Assembly: GCA_015501605.1 (NCBI GenBank)
Contig: JADNRZ010000005.1
Location: 1-64,000, forward strand
Length of the DNA: 64,000 nucleotides
Origin: Panaeolus papilionaceus
Taxonomy: Eukaryota > Basidiomycota > Agaricomycetes > Agaricales
Direction of reading: 5' to 3'
In this document: positions 32,641 to 43,399 of the stretch, one piece after another
Position numbering within the stretch: position 1 is the stretch's first letter
Layout of the letters: each line of letters starts with the position of its first letter
Notes under the pieces: generated by a model
The model's input: only the letters and a program-made list of their open reading frames with translations
Databases searched by the model: none
What the model was told of the DNA's origin: nothing
Translations under genes and position numbers: made by a program

Positions 32641-33023
32641 GTCAGTTCATGGCTCCACAGGTGCGAGGGCATCACTTCTTGGTGCTCAAGTCCCTCAAGG
32701 ACATTGAAATCACTCCAACTGCTGCAAAGTCCAGCCAATGGATCGCTTGAATTGACAAGTCCCCTACATTAACAGCTTGCGCTGTGCGTTGCATCACCAA
32801 CCACGCTCTGATAGGCTCATATTATGCATGCTTCAAACCTCTGGAACCCACAGCCTGCCCCTGTGGCTCACCACGCATGGACCAACTCCACATTCTTGCC
32901 CGATGTTGCTTGTTCAAAGGCAAATCTGTTCCATCAACTCTTGTTGGGTTGGTGCACTTCCTCAGGGATAACCCAGCCACGTTCTCCTTCACCAGGCCTC
33001 GCAATTGCGCTGGGTATGGCTGA
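32641..33023 (+). pseudogene. Family 2 ORF2 C-terminus with CCHC finger
   Basis: Resumes with FMAPQVRGHHFLVLKSLKDIE, has a stop in SQWIA-stop-IDKS, then RAVRCITNHALIGSYYACF, the finger CPCGSPRMDQLHILARCCLF, and ends RPRNCAGYG-stop at 33023. The finger spacing (C-x-C then H then C) matches that of family 1, so the same domain ends both LINE families. Confidence 0.8.
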
Positions 33024-33431
33024 GTGGATGGAGGGGGTTGGGTTATCATCCTCCAGCACTTCCCAACACTGTGCTTCGGCATGTGCACTAGTAAGTTGTT
33101 CTGGATGTAGATGTTTACTGTGATTCAACACATATGTCTTTGGTGGGCACCCTTCTCCCTTTGGTTTCTTTTACCACCATTCCTCTGCACTGCTGCTTCA
33201 CGGCACTGCCCCTGTCCTGGATTTAGGCAAGCTATGCTTCATAACCATCACCCTTAGGTCCCCTTCTGAGCTTGGGGCAGCTCTTGAGCCCCCTTCTTTC
33301 TTAATACAATTGGAGTTTTTTAGTAGGAGTTGGTGTATATGTAGTTTATCTCATGTATATTAGTGATGATCACGACCAGACTGCTGACGAGCCCTGGTAT
33401 ATAAATTGTTGATTTTTTTTTTTAAAAAAAA
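33024..33431 (+). other. Family 2 3' UTR and mixed tail
   Basis: No gene. Contains the LINE 3' end with the shared GGTATATAAATTGTTG block at 33395-33412 and a T11A8 tract. The tract suggests the tail was rearranged or that a second tail in the opposite sense joined it. Confidence 0.6.
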
Positions 33432-33471
33432 GGGAGTGATGTGCAAATGGAGCAGTGTTGACCAAGGATCC
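33432..33471. other. Short unassigned flank
   Basis: Forty bases between the family 2 tail and the next short element; no feature. Confidence 0.4.
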
Positions 33472-33959
33472 CAGTACTTTCCACTGACACAAGCCTTTCA
33501 GCTGAGCCTCAGCTGAGACTTGGCTGAACCTCAGCTGAACCTCATAGATTTTGAAAATAAACATATATTTATCAGCTGAGCATCAGTAGAACTCTAACTT
33601 TGATAGGTACAAGAGAGTTGCTTGATGGTATTGTTTGATAGTAGAAAGCAAGTGTGATAGTTCAGTACCATCTGTCACCAAAGACCATGTGACAATCAGA
33701 GTTGGTCATATCTATGTACATACAAACAATTCACTTGAAATACTAGTGTCACAGCTATGCTATACAGTTTCATATTTATGTGACATGTGACAATATGTGT
33801 ATACTGTCACAATCATTGTCACAAACATATAAAAAGGATCCTAGGGGTTTCATAGATGATAAAATAGAATAGTGCAATGTGTGACATCAGATTGTTGCAT
33901 ATTCTCACACTATGCATTGACAGGCAACTGAGAATCACCTGGGCCAGTGCAAAGTACTG
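33472..33959. mobile_element. Hybrid C/D short element, copy 1
   Basis: Left end CAGTACTTTCCACTGACAC followed by CAGCTGA repeats (C type); right end, inverted, CAGTACTTTGCACTGGCCC (D type). The centre has TGTGACA/TGTCACA palindromes. A second copy lies inverted at 38142-38627. No target duplication was recognised. No coding content. Confidence 0.65.
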
Positions 33960-34182
33960 TAACCAGCTCAGCTGAGCTCTCAGTTGCTAGTTTCAGTTTA
34001 CCTCACTGAGGCTCAGTTAATTTTGGCAGAGAACTCAACCAAGGCTCAGTTGAGTATGAGCTGAGCCTCAGCTGAGCCTCATTTTACACCAACAAAAACC
34101 ATTCTCTACTAGTTTTAGTAATAGAATTAATTGACCTGATAAGCTGAGACTCAGCTGAAACATTTGGACTAGAGTAAAGTCC
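33960..34182. repeat. C-type element fragment
   Basis: Many CAGCTGAG / CTCAGCTG motifs, with an AGTAAAGTCC end that resembles the inverted C terminus. It continues directly from the hybrid element, so one may be inserted in the other. The same block recurs at 37905-38070. Confidence 0.55.
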
Positions 34183-35459
34183 TTGTTGTGTCTACTGTCC
34201 ACACTGAAGTCAAACTCACACACCATCTCCATTAGTTACAGTATGCAATACTGCAGTATAAAGGATTTTTCAATGGTCATCTCAGCAGGGTTGAGAACTA
34301 TCTTGTAGCAGATTCTTCTGCTGGGGCAATTACTCAGCAGGAGATAACTGTAGATGTCAAAAGGGGTGCACTGGCAAGTACTACTGTGGAGCATCTCAGT
34401 GTCACAAGGACCTCATTCAAAAACTTCTCAATCTACATCTGAACCTGCTTGGATGCAGACTGTGACATTTGACACAATGCAAGTTTTTATTGCAAAAAAC
34501 TATACATGGTGGTGGATCTTGAGTATGCCTCCCAGATTAATGAAGCTGTCCAAGCTGTTGATTACAGGCACTGGAGTAATAGGTCAGACATCCTAGGATA
34601 CATCTGTTGGCAACCATGGCAAGCACACAATAACAATAGAGGTGGAGGGATTTATTACAATAAGTGTGTTGTCATTTTTTACTCTCAGTATGCACATGTC
34701 CAAGTCACAACAGAAAGAGGCAGACCATAGAACTGTGGTGCATGGAAATATTCACCACACCTCAGTCAATGGTGTACCTGCCCCAAGCTGTGCTCAGTGG
34801 AAGGTGGAGGAGGACTGAGACCAGAAGGATGGTATTGCTGTCCTTGAAACCTATTTGGATATCAGAGTTGAGCCTTGCTTTGGGTTAGAGATTGTTGCAC
34901 TCTTGAGCATCAATCTAACTTTTACATATAAGCTAAAGACTATGACTTGTTTCTTCTGTCAATTGAACCACCTGGGCCAGTGCAAAGTACTGCACCAACC
35001 CAATCCAACATACATTTTAAAATAATGATAACTATGCAATGTGCTTAGATGAGAAAGTGTTGCATAAGAAATCAGTGTGTAGGTACTGAGCTTTGAGTGG
35101 CTCTATGAGCAAATGGGCAGGTGTCCCATAGATGACATGGCATCCTGATGGTGTGTGGGGTGTGTGTGTCAGAGTAGATGATATCCAGCATACAACCATC
35201 ACCAGTAAAAATCAGGAATCCAGAGTCCCCTGGTGCACTAAAATCAGGAGAGCCCAGTTTGTATTTATAGACTGCAGTCTCAATTGTTGTTCAGCCATCT
35301 TCACTATAAGTACATATACTTTAAGGCTGATGTATGTCCCAAAGGTGAAGTCTGTATGTTGCTGTCTTTTCCCACAATGTATGCAGGGTTTCCATTGCTA
35401 TTGTAGCAATCAGAATTTTGCATTAGGCTCTGTGGAACAATATCCTCAATTCTTAGTTT
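34183..35459. other. Decayed, unassigned AT-rich stretch
   Basis: Short frames only (34506-34730 reads VDLEYASQINEAVQAVDYRH and beyond), interrupted by stops, with no domain I recognise. At about 34967-35000 there is an isolated D-type end, GGGCCAGTGCAAAGTACTG. It is probably an old transposon interior. No gene is called. Confidence 0.4.
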
Positions 35460-36991
35460 GAGTACTTTACACTCTCCCCTGAGTACCTTAGGGAGTCCCT
35501 AGGGCTTAGGGACACCCTATTCCCATTTAATTTTCATGTTTTACTTGAAATGGCTATAAAGTCCCTGGGGACTCCCTACAGATTATTACTGTCCCTAGGG
35601 AGTTCTATTGATTTGGTAGGAACTGTAATCCATGTGAATCCCTACAGACTGTGCAGGGATATACTGTATAATATTATGCCAAAAAATTTATATATTTACA
35701 TAAAACTTATTAATTGTTTTTTCATCATATTTTAGCTTTATAATGTCTCTGTATACCCTATATAATTTTATTTTGATTTTACAATATTTTCAAGTACTTG
35801 TCAGTCCCCCCTGAGTACTGTACAGACTCTCTAGGGACTCCCTAGGGACTCTCTGCCAAAAAAACACAGCATTGCCACCTAACACAACTGTGGACACCCT
35901 CAACTACAACACCAGCATACAAGGACAGTGCAAACAAACAAAAAAACAAGGCAAAATTACCTTGTATTATGAGAAATTTGTAATATATGTGCTGGAGTCA
36001 CTTGAGTCCCAAGGGAGTCCCTAAGGACTCTCTGGACTCCCTAGGGACTTTTTACATATATTACCTAAATTTGATGTTTTGATAGGTTTCAGACAAATTC
36101 ATATATACAGAGTCCCTAGGGACTCCCTACAGACTCCATGCAGACTCCCTAGGAACTCCCTGGAACTCCAGCAGTAATACAAGGCGATTATGGGAAATAC
36201 TGTGAGTACAATTGTCCATATATTGTAATGACTAATTATTATCTACATCAGAGTCATCTGCATTTGCATTATCCAATTTTCCTGCAGTCCCTGTGGAGTC
36301 CCTAGGGAGTCTGATGGACTCCATTGGGACTCCACAGGGACTCTGTATATGGATTTGTCTGAAACCTATCAAAACATCAAATTTAGGTAATATATGTAAA
36401 AAGTCCATAGGGAGTCCCTATGGTACTCCAGGGGGACTGAGAAGTTCAGATATTTTCCACACTTTTCCCCAATTTATTTCAAATTTGTTTTGATTTTTCA
36501 TGTATTTTATAAGTCTTATCTCATTGTTATCTTATTGTTATTGTTATCTTTCCTTACCTAGTCTATTATATAATAATGAAAAATAATATTAAATTTATCA
36601 CATGATGTCACATGCTTGGCCTGTGCACAAACCATCACACAATGTGACAATCCATCATTTATCCTCTCTTCCTTTCACCATGACCCATTATAACTACAAC
36701 CATAACCACAACTACTGACTCAGAGGACTCTTATACAGATGATGATTAATTGTTAGAATATATACATATATAAACTAGAACAGTATTTTCATGATCATGT
36801 ATTATTATAAATCTGGAACAGATATACCAGACTCCCTACCAAGTCTGTAGGGAGTCTGTATACCCCCCTTGGCTCATTATGTCAGAAGAGTAAATTTGAG
36901 CAAATCTGTGAAAAGTCTGTAGAGTGTCTGTTGAGAGTCTTATGAGTCCCTACAGACTCCCTAGGGTAGTCAGGGGAGAGTAAGAAGTTCT
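35460..36991. mobile_element. MITE-B1 with MITE-A2 nested inside
   Basis: Ends AGTACTTTACACTCTCCCC and, inverted, ACTTCTTACTCTCCCCTGAC, both followed by CCCTAGGGA-type repeats. Near the right end, 36714-36752 encodes TDSEDSYTDDD-stop, the same acidic tail as the KDZ-like pseudogene at 40676, and adjoining sequence matches 40570-40730 inverted. So B elements appear to be deletion derivatives of that transposon. No duplication could be read at its edges. Confidence 0.7.
35792..36449. mobile_element. MITE-A2, 658 bp, inverted relative to MITE-A1
   Basis: Flanked by ATATTTTC at 35784-35791 and 36450-36457. It contains the same internal blocks as A1 (for example the ACATATATTACCTAAATTTG block), in reverse order and strand, and the same AGTCCCTAGGGA repeats. 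Inserted into MITE-B1. Confidence 0.9.
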
Positions 36992-37112
36992 GGTATAACA
37001 AGCAAATAGCAACAACATCACATCACTCACACAAAGCTTTTCAGTGTTCTTGCCACCCTCAATACCTCAGTGTCCTGGTTTCTGTCTCCCTTTATCAATT
37101 CCATTGTCTGCT
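36992..37112. other. Unassigned flank upstream of the small spliced frame
   Basis: No feature seen. The frame of the exon below is closed by stops here. Confidence 0.3.
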
Positions 37113-37384
37113 AGTCAATACCAGTCATTTGTAGAAGAGGACAATGCCTTTTATGTTGTTGTTAGAGGTGCCAGGCCTGGTGTTTATCATGGCAAGTAAG
37201 TCCCTTCACAATTGTGTTTCTATTGTTTATGTGGCTAATAAGCATACTTCTATGTCAGTGTTGCAGCAGGGAATGCTGCTAGACCACATTCTCTAGCCAG
37301 AAGGATAAAATTGGGTGGTGAAGCAGAGGCAAATAAGCTCTTTGTACAAATGTATATGTCAGGCAAAATCAAGTTGTTATAATT
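37113..37384 (+). pseudogene. Possible two-exon remnant, RNase H1 N-terminal-like
   Basis: Removing 37195-37257 (GTAAGT ... TATGTCAG, 63 nt) joins SFVEEDNAFYVVVRGARPGVYHG to NVAAGNAARPHSLARRIKLG and LFVQMYMSGKIKLL-stop. The YVVVRGxRPGVY start followed by a small basic domain resembles the hybrid-binding N-terminal domain of RNase H1, which fungi often carry in transposon-linked small proteins; the match is by eye only. No start codon is visible upstream. It could equally be a chance frame with splice-like ends. Confidence 0.35.
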
Positions 37385-38141
37385 TGTTTTTTCACTTTTT
37401 TTATGTATAAAGTTGTGCTATATACATAGAACCATTCTCATACTTTTCTTTTCTTTTTGAATGGCTTGATTGAGTTGTTACTCTCAAGAGTGTGAAAACA
37501 ACCACAATACAATTTTGTGTTCAAGATTTTCAGCTGAGTCTCAGCTGAGCCTTGGCTTAACCTCAGTATAACCATAGATTTTGAAAATAAACATATGTTT
37601 ATCAGCTGAGGTTCACTTGAGCATCAGTAGAACTCTAACTTTGATAGGTATAAGAGAGTTGCTTGATGGTATTTTTTGATTGTAGAAAGCAAGTGTAATA
37701 GTTCTGGTATATATTACAAGGAGGGATGATGGTGCAGGATTGAGACAAGACAACAGAGTAGAATTTGTGATATTAATAGAGAGCTTCAGAAAAAATCCAA
37801 AGTACCTAACTGACTACAATAGAATACAAAAAATATAGGTAATTGCAATGAAGACAGGTGGTAAATAGTCAATACAAGTTACATAACTATTAAAACTATA
37901 ACTAATAAGCTGAATCTCAGCTGAGGCTCAGTTAATTTTGGCAGAGAACTCAACCAAGGCTCAGCTGAGCCTCATTTTACACCAAAAAAAAAAAACATTC
38001 TCTACTAGTTTTAGTAATAGAATGAATTGAGCTGATCCTCAGCTGAGGCTCAGCCAAAACATTTGGACTACTCATTGTTCAGCTCAATTCATTCTATTAC
38101 TAAAACTAGTAGAGAATATTTTTTTTTTGGTGTAAAATGAG
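37385..38141. repeat. C-type fragments and a 62-bp hairpin
   Basis: CAGCTGA-rich blocks at about 37530-37625 and 37910-38055, the first resembling 33490-33600. From 37971-38033 and 38081-38141 there is a nearly perfect inverted repeat with a 47-bp loop; each arm includes an A- or T-run (TTTACACC next to it) and the CTACTAGTTTTAGTAATAGA block. The interval 37700-37905 shows nothing recognisable. Confidence 0.6.
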
Positions 38142-38627
38142 CAGTACTTTGCACTGGCCCAGGTGGTCTAATTGACTTTTGATCAACCATCTGACATTTG
38201 GTTGACTGTCAGTTGACTTTTGATTGACTTTTGCAAAAGGTGTTTTTTGTGTGAAAACAGCTGTTTGGGGTAGATTGTGTAGTGTGAGAAGATGTGACAA
38301 TCTCATGTCACACATTGTAATATTCTATTTTATCATGTGTGAAACCCTTAGGATCCTTTTTATATGTTTGTGACAGTCTACACATTATTGTCACATATCA
38401 CATAAATGTGACACTAGTATTACAAGTGAATTGTTTGTATGTACATAGATGTGACCAACTCTAATTGTCAAATGGTCTTTGTTAACAGATGGTACTAAAC
38501 TATTACACTATCAAACAATACCATCAAGCAAAACTCTCTTATACCTATCAAAGTTAGAGTTCTACCAATGCTCAGGTGAGCCTCAGCTGAACCTTAGCTG
38601 AAAGGCTTGTGTCAGTGAAAAGTACTG
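38142..38627. mobile_element. Hybrid C/D short element, copy 2 (inverted)
   Basis: Reads as the reverse of 33472-33959: CAGTACTTTGCACTGGCCC end with TTGACTTTTGATTGAC motifs on the left, CAGCTGA motifs and an inverted CAGTACTTTTCACTGACAC end on the right. Two such copies show that the hybrid is a replicating form, not a one-off joint. Confidence 0.65.
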
Positions 38628-38867
38628 CTAACTTAGAGGTGTAATGCTCTCAGCCACATCACCACTATACAAAGCCTTACAGTATGTCAATCTCTTCATG
38701 GAGTATCAGCATTGAAAAGCTCAGGCTCTGACAGAAGAGCAAGATTTAGATGGTGCTGGAAAGTAGACTGCATGGGAATCTCTTAGTGAGAAGGAAGGAT
38801 ACACATTCTGGTCTTCAGCTTACACACAAAGTCTGCATGAATGCTCATGTAGGCAATAATCTCTAAT
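38628..38867. other. Unassigned 240-bp stretch
   Basis: No gene or repeat recognised. It ends in the left target copy TCTCTAAT (38860-38867) of the D element. Confidence 0.4.
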
Positions 38868-39778
38868 GAGGACTTTGCAATGGCCCAGGGATTCTGATTG
38901 ACTGTCTGACTGTCAGTCAACAGTTAGTCAACTGTTGGTCTGGTAATTTTTACATAAATGTGACTTTCAGGGTAGAATGTCACACTGATAGGATTGACTG
39001 TCAACCAACTTCCAACTGACTTATGATTGACTGTCAGTCCACTGCCAGTTTCTCTGCCAAAATTGGAAGTTTGACTGACTGACATTGTCAATCAACTGTC
39101 AGTCAACTTATGTCTTCAAGAAACCCTATTGTGGGTATTTCCTAATTTAGCTAAATCTGTGACATGTATATATATGTCACAGTTTTTAAAAATCTGATCT
39201 AAGCCAATATAGACTAGATACTATCTGTTACATAAGACTATGTGACATGTGACAATCATGTTAGGTCACATCTATATGTATACATACAGACACACATTTT
39301 ATCTGTAATATATTACATGCTGAGTCAGCTAGATCTGTGACATATGCATGTCACATCTCACAATTAAAAATAGATCTAAGCTGAGATAGACTGCTAATTT
39401 ACTGTGACTACTCAGTGCCATCTGTCACTAAAGACTATGTGACATGTGACAATTAGAGTTGGTCACATCTACATACATACAAACAATTCAATTGTAATAC
39501 TAGTGTCACAGCTATGTTATACAGTTTCATATTTATGTGACATATAACAATATGTGTAGACTGTCACAATTATTATTACAAACATCATAAAAAAGATTCT
39601 AAGGGTTTCACACATGATAAAATAGAATAATGCAATGTGTGACATGAGATTGTCACATCTTCTCACAGTACACAATCTACCCCAAACAGTTATTTTTCAC
39701 ACAAAACACTTTTTTGCAAAAGTCAATTGAAAGTCAATCAACAATTGGTCAAATCACCTTGGCCAGTGTGAAGTACTG
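38868..39778. mobile_element. MITE-D, 911 bp, rich in GTCAAC / GTTGAC motifs
   Basis: Ends AGGACTTTGCAATGGCCC and, inverted, AGTACTTCACACTGGCC. Flanks TCTCTAAT (38860-38867) and TCTCTAAC (39779-39786) form an 8-bp duplication with one mismatch. Near the ends GACTGTCAGTCAAC-type palindromes repeat; the centre has TGTGACATGTCACA-type motifs shared with C elements. Non-coding. Confidence 0.8.
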
Positions 39779-39786
39779 TCTCTAAC

Positions 39787-40433
39787 CCAGAGAGAGGCTC
39801 AACATTGATGTCTATATGGGTTTCAACCATGACAAGACTATCTTTCTGATTCTTGTCCTCCTTCACCCTCAATGGAGCACAAGTCAAACTTGGTCCTCCC
39901 TTCACCAAGGGGTAGCAAATACTTCCATCTACCACAACTCTATGAACTTTCTCTTTCTGTATCAACTTTGACATACCATGTGCATCCCTAGGGTAACAAA
40001 CTTTAAGGCATCTATCATGATCATACCCTCAATCTTGGTAGTGGTCTTGCTAGGGTTTCCAGCAGATGCATCATGAGGTCCCTGACCTGTTGTTTTAGCA
40101 CCTGTAATTGATGGCTCAGTCTGCTTGGTTAATGCCATCTGGCAAGGAGACTCAAGATCCAGCACTATCTTTAGTGATTTGCAATGAAAATGGATGTTGT
40201 GTTCCATGTCAGAGTCTGCACTCAAGTGGGTTCAAATGCAGATGGTAAAGGACTTGAAGGAGGTCCTCTTGACCTGATGAGAATGTTTGCAACAGAACTC
40301 TTTCATGGATCCACAACTTTGTACCACTAAGAAACCACTCCAGTAAAAGAATTTGCAAGATGTTGTGTGACCTTGGTGCAGTGGTTCTTGAAATATTCCT
40401 TATATGATGATATACTGCATTGCAACTGTCCAA
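39787..40433 (-). pseudogene. Unidentified decayed coding remnant
   Basis: Two minus-strand frames (40225-39962, then 39974-39787) can be joined by one frameshift around KFVTLG / HGMSKLIQKEKVHRVVVDG. No domain is recognised. The amino-acid-like composition and location beside the KDZ-like remnant suggest the interior of a larger transposon. Function unknown. Confidence 0.3.
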
Positions 40434-40675
40434 AACTTCTCACTCTCCTCTAACTACTCTAGGGAGTCTGTGGGGACTCATAAGACTCTCTAAAGACTCT
40501 CTACAGACTTTTCACAGATTTGCCTAAATATACATAATAAGCCAAAGAGGGTATACAGACTCCCTACAGACTCCCTATCAAGTCTGTAGGGAGTCTGGTA
40601 TATCTGTTCCAGATTTATAGTGATACATGACCATGAAAATACTGTTCTAATTTATATATGTATATATTCTAACAA

Positions 40676-41193
40676 CTAATCATCATCTGTGTCAGAGTCC
40701 TCTGAGTCAGTATTATCAGATTTTCAAACCCTTTTCTTTAGAATCTTCTTGGAGTGAAAATATAAGATAGCATGCAGAAACTAGTTGAAGTTTCAGATGG
40801 TGAACTTTTTCAGAATATTCTCATATCCAGCAAGCCATGCATTAAGTTGTTCACATGCCTGTAGAGAACACATTAACACATATTTGTGAAGTATGTAAGT
40901 AGAATCAAAAACAAAAACTGGGTATTGAATACTGTTTTCCAAACAGTCTAGCCAGTGTTGGTCCTTACTTTTAATACTAAATTTGGACTTGATCCATCTT
41001 CTGGAGCAGGATTGCACCATTCTTGACAAAGTGCATCTGTCTTGCTATGGTTTTTATAGTGGTAGGAGTCAATGATGAAGCAAGTTGTGTCCAACCACCC
41101 TTTGAAAGTTGGATTTTTAGTCACAGTTTTAAGAATGATGCAGGCTTTTTTGAGTCCCAGATCATTGTCATCATCATTATTGTCACCTGTCAC
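40676..41193 (-). pseudogene. KDZ/CxC6-type transposase C-terminus, decayed
   Basis: Minus strand 41193-40950 reads GWLDTTCFIIDSYHYKNHS and CQEWCNPAPEDGSSPNLV; after a frameshift, 41000-40793 reads LQACEQLNAWLAGYENILKKF; then FLHAILYFHSKKILKKRV and the acidic end TDSEDSDTDDD-stop at 40676-40678. The series xxHYKNHSxTD, C-x3-CNPxPEDGS and EQLNAW..GYExILKKM is the signature I know from the CxC6/KDZ (Kyakuja-Dileera-Zisupton) proteins of agaricomycetes. At least one frameshift and two in-frame stops show it is dead. The N-terminal catalytic part is not here. Confidence 0.7.
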
Positions 41194-41199
41194 TCATTG

Positions 41200-41275
41200 T
41201 TGTGGTGTGTTGTGGTAGTGGGTTGCAGTCACAGTTGTGGTTGTGGTTGTGGATTGTGGTGGTAGTAGGTTGCAG
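41200..41275. repeat. GTTGTGG simple repeat
   Basis: Imperfect GTTGTGG / GGTGGTAG run; on the minus strand it would encode a Thr-rich stretch directly before the transposase tail. A CACAACCA counterpart precedes the tail in MITE-B1 (36680-36710). Confidence 0.5.
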
Positions 41276-41382
41276 TGGTGTGTCTCCCATGTGACATAAG
41301 GGCATGGTGAGTGATTGTCATGGCTCACAATGACAGGAAGGGTGCAGGATGGTGGTGGTGATGGGTGATGGGTGGTAGCAGA

Positions 41383-41633
41383 ACTTCTCAGTCCCCCCTG
41401 AGTCTGGAGAGTCCCTAGGGATTACTGCTGGAGTCCCAGGGAGTCCCTAGGGAGACTGCACAGAGTCTGTAGGGACTCCCTAGGGACTCTGTATATGGAT
41501 TTGTCTGAAACCTATCAAAACATGAAATTTAGGTGATATGAGTACTTTACACTCTCCCCTGAGTACCCTAGGGAGTCCCTAGAGAGTCTGTGTATTTTTA
41601 GAGGCATCCCTATTCCTATTTAATTTTCATATT
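41383..41633. repeat. A-type fragment followed by truncated B-type end
   Basis: 41383-41526 has an A end (ACTTCTCAGTCCCCCCTGAG) and internal A blocks; 41527-41633 starts with a B end (AGTACTTTACACTCTCCCC) and matches 35461-35550 until an LTR retrotransposon fragment cuts it off. Confidence 0.65.
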
Positions 41634-42043
41634 TGGCCTTACAAACAGGCTGGACTTCATGCTTTGAGGGCAAAGCAATCCTAGAGGGGGGGTAATGTCA
41701 GGGGATCTCCTGCTACCTCCTATTCCTTTCCTTATTGTTGTCTCTCTGTCTCTCCTTTCTCTATCTTCCTTGCTCTATCTCATTATCTGGACATATCATG
41801 GACTCATAGATATTATATTACACTCTCCTTTAGTTGCTATTCATTCATTATTTAGTTGTTGCCACTGTTACATAGTCATTCCTTTGTGTTTCCCTTTATT
41901 TGTTTCCAAAGGCATTGTTTGGCATCAAGGCTGATGCCAACGCCAGCTCATCACTTAAATAGCTGTTTCACCTGGGTTTGATCCTTTACCTCTTTCTCTT
42001 TGGATCTCCCCCAGGACTTGTGTGTGTCTGAGGTGCCCTTACA
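41634..42043 (+). mobile_element. LTR retrotransposon 3' end: polypurine tract and LTR-G
   Basis: 41634-41695 is the last part of an internal region, ending in the purine run AGAGGGGGGGTAA, the typical plus-strand primer site. The LTR follows at 41696-42043 (348 bp) with TG...CA ends (TGTCAGGGGATCTCC and GTGCCCTTACA). The same LTR occurs inverted at 59074-61584. The pol gene and 5' LTR are absent, so it is a truncated element of Ty3- or Ty1-type; which is not determinable. Confidence 0.75.
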
Positions 42044-42739
42044 GTGGGGACATTTCATTACCATGGAAGAGCCTTCACAAGGTGATCCAAACAGGCAACT
42101 ATGTGAAAGTTCTTAGTGGGGTCTTCAGTGGAAAGGAAGGGTAGGTTGTAGCTGTGAACAACAACCATGCAGTAATTGTGAACAAGCAACAGGAGGACCA
42201 GGAAGACAGTGCAGCCATTGAGGTCACTTGAAAGTCAAATTGAATTTCCACATTATATTGACAGAAACTATGCAACATTAGGAATATGATGCCCATGTAA
42301 ATTGGATCAAGATAAGCCCATTGCTGTTCATAGAATCTACCAGCCCAACATTAGCTCCAGTTTCGACTCTGAAGGACTATGTTCCATGGGTAGGACTTTG
42401 AGTTTTAATTGTGAAGATGGCCAACAACAGTCAACATGGTGTAGTTCAAAGTGTTTTCTGGCAAGGAGAAGATTATGGTTTAGTAGTACAGATAGAAGAA
42501 TACAATCTGAATGCACCATTCCACAACATTATGATAGTTCATGACAATGTTGTAGAGGCTGAGTGAGAACCAAAAATTATCCAAAAAAGATTTTTGAACT
42601 GAATGCTGATTGAAGGTGAAACTGAGGGTGTATTCGCAGAATTATCAGCTGTATGTACTGAGCATGAATGGAAAGGTCCTGAATGACACAGCACACAACA
42701 ACACAAGTGCAATTGGCCATACCTCCATCCCCCCACACA
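42044..42739. other. Unassigned decayed stretch left of MITE-A3
   Basis: Short coding-like frames on the plus strand (42302-42544; GVFAELSAVCTEHEWKGPE read near 42618-42680) with no recognised domain. It continues on the other side of MITE-A3, and the two halves are probably one old element or gene. Confidence 0.4.
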
Positions 42740-42747
42740 GGAACATT

Positions 42748-43391
42748 CTGAACTTCTCAGTCCCCCTGGAGTACCATAGGGAGTCCCTAGGGACTCTCCG
42801 GACTCCCTACGGACTTTTTACATATATTACCTAACTTTGATGTTTTGATAGGTTTCAGAAAAATCCATATACAGAGTCCCTAGGGAGTCCCTAGGAACTC
42901 TGATGGACTCCATCAGGACTCCACAGGAACTCCAGGAAAATTGGATAATGCAAATGCAGATGACTCTGATGTAGATAATAATTAGTCATTACAATATATG
43001 GACAAATGTACTCACAGTATTTCCCATAATCACCTTGTATTACTGCTGGAGTCCCAGGGAGTCCCTAGGGAGTCTGTATATATGAATTTGTCTGAAACCT
43101 ATCAAAACATCAAATTTAGGTAATATATGTAAAAAGTCCGTAGGGAGTCCGGAGAGTCCCTAGGGACTCCCTTAGGACTCCTGTAACTCCAGCACATATA
43201 TTACAAATTTCTCATAATACAAGGTAATTTTGCCTTGTTTTTTTGTTTGTTTGCACTGTCCTTGTATGCTGGTGTTGCAGTTGAGGGTCTCCACAGTTGT
43301 GTTAGGTGACAATGCTGTGTTTTTTGGCAGAGAGTCCCTAGGGAGTCTGTATGGAGTCCGTACAGTACTCAGGAGGGACTGACAAGTACTT
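42748..43391. mobile_element. MITE-A3, 644 bp
   Basis: Duplication GGAACATT at 42740-42747 and 43392-43399. It is nearly identical to MITE-A1 in order and strand, but shorter because several AGTCCC repeats are missing in both terminal arrays, as if the arrays vary by slippage or unequal exchange. The same short acidic frame is present at about 42947-42991. Confidence 0.9.
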
Positions 43392-43399
43392 GGAACATT

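Larger units (their letters stand above)
24495..33431 (+). mobile_element. LINE family 2 copy L10, interrupted by two DNA elements
   Basis: Three blocks belong together: 24495-25053, 29711-30672 and 32641-33431. The join codons fit exactly when insert and one target duplication are removed. It is 5'-truncated at the RT motif before ALSPVLSALY, directly against the 5' end of LINE-B. The 3' end is GGTATATAAATTGTTGA followed by 11 T and 8 A, unlike the clean A-tails of family 1. The 3' terminal block GGTATATAAATTGTTG is shared with family 1, suggesting a common RT recognition end. Confidence 0.85.
40434..41382 (-). mobile_element. B-family element carrying a transposase tail (B2)
   Basis: Left end ACTTCTCACTCTCCTC plus CCTAGGGA-like repeats as in MITE-B1, followed inward by the C-terminal part of a KDZ/CxC6-like gene on the minus strand. 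The right end is not recognisable; a GTTGTGG-rich simple repeat (41200-41275) and a different A-type fragment follow. It therefore looks like a larger relative of MITE-B1 that still keeps coding sequence. Confidence 0.55.
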
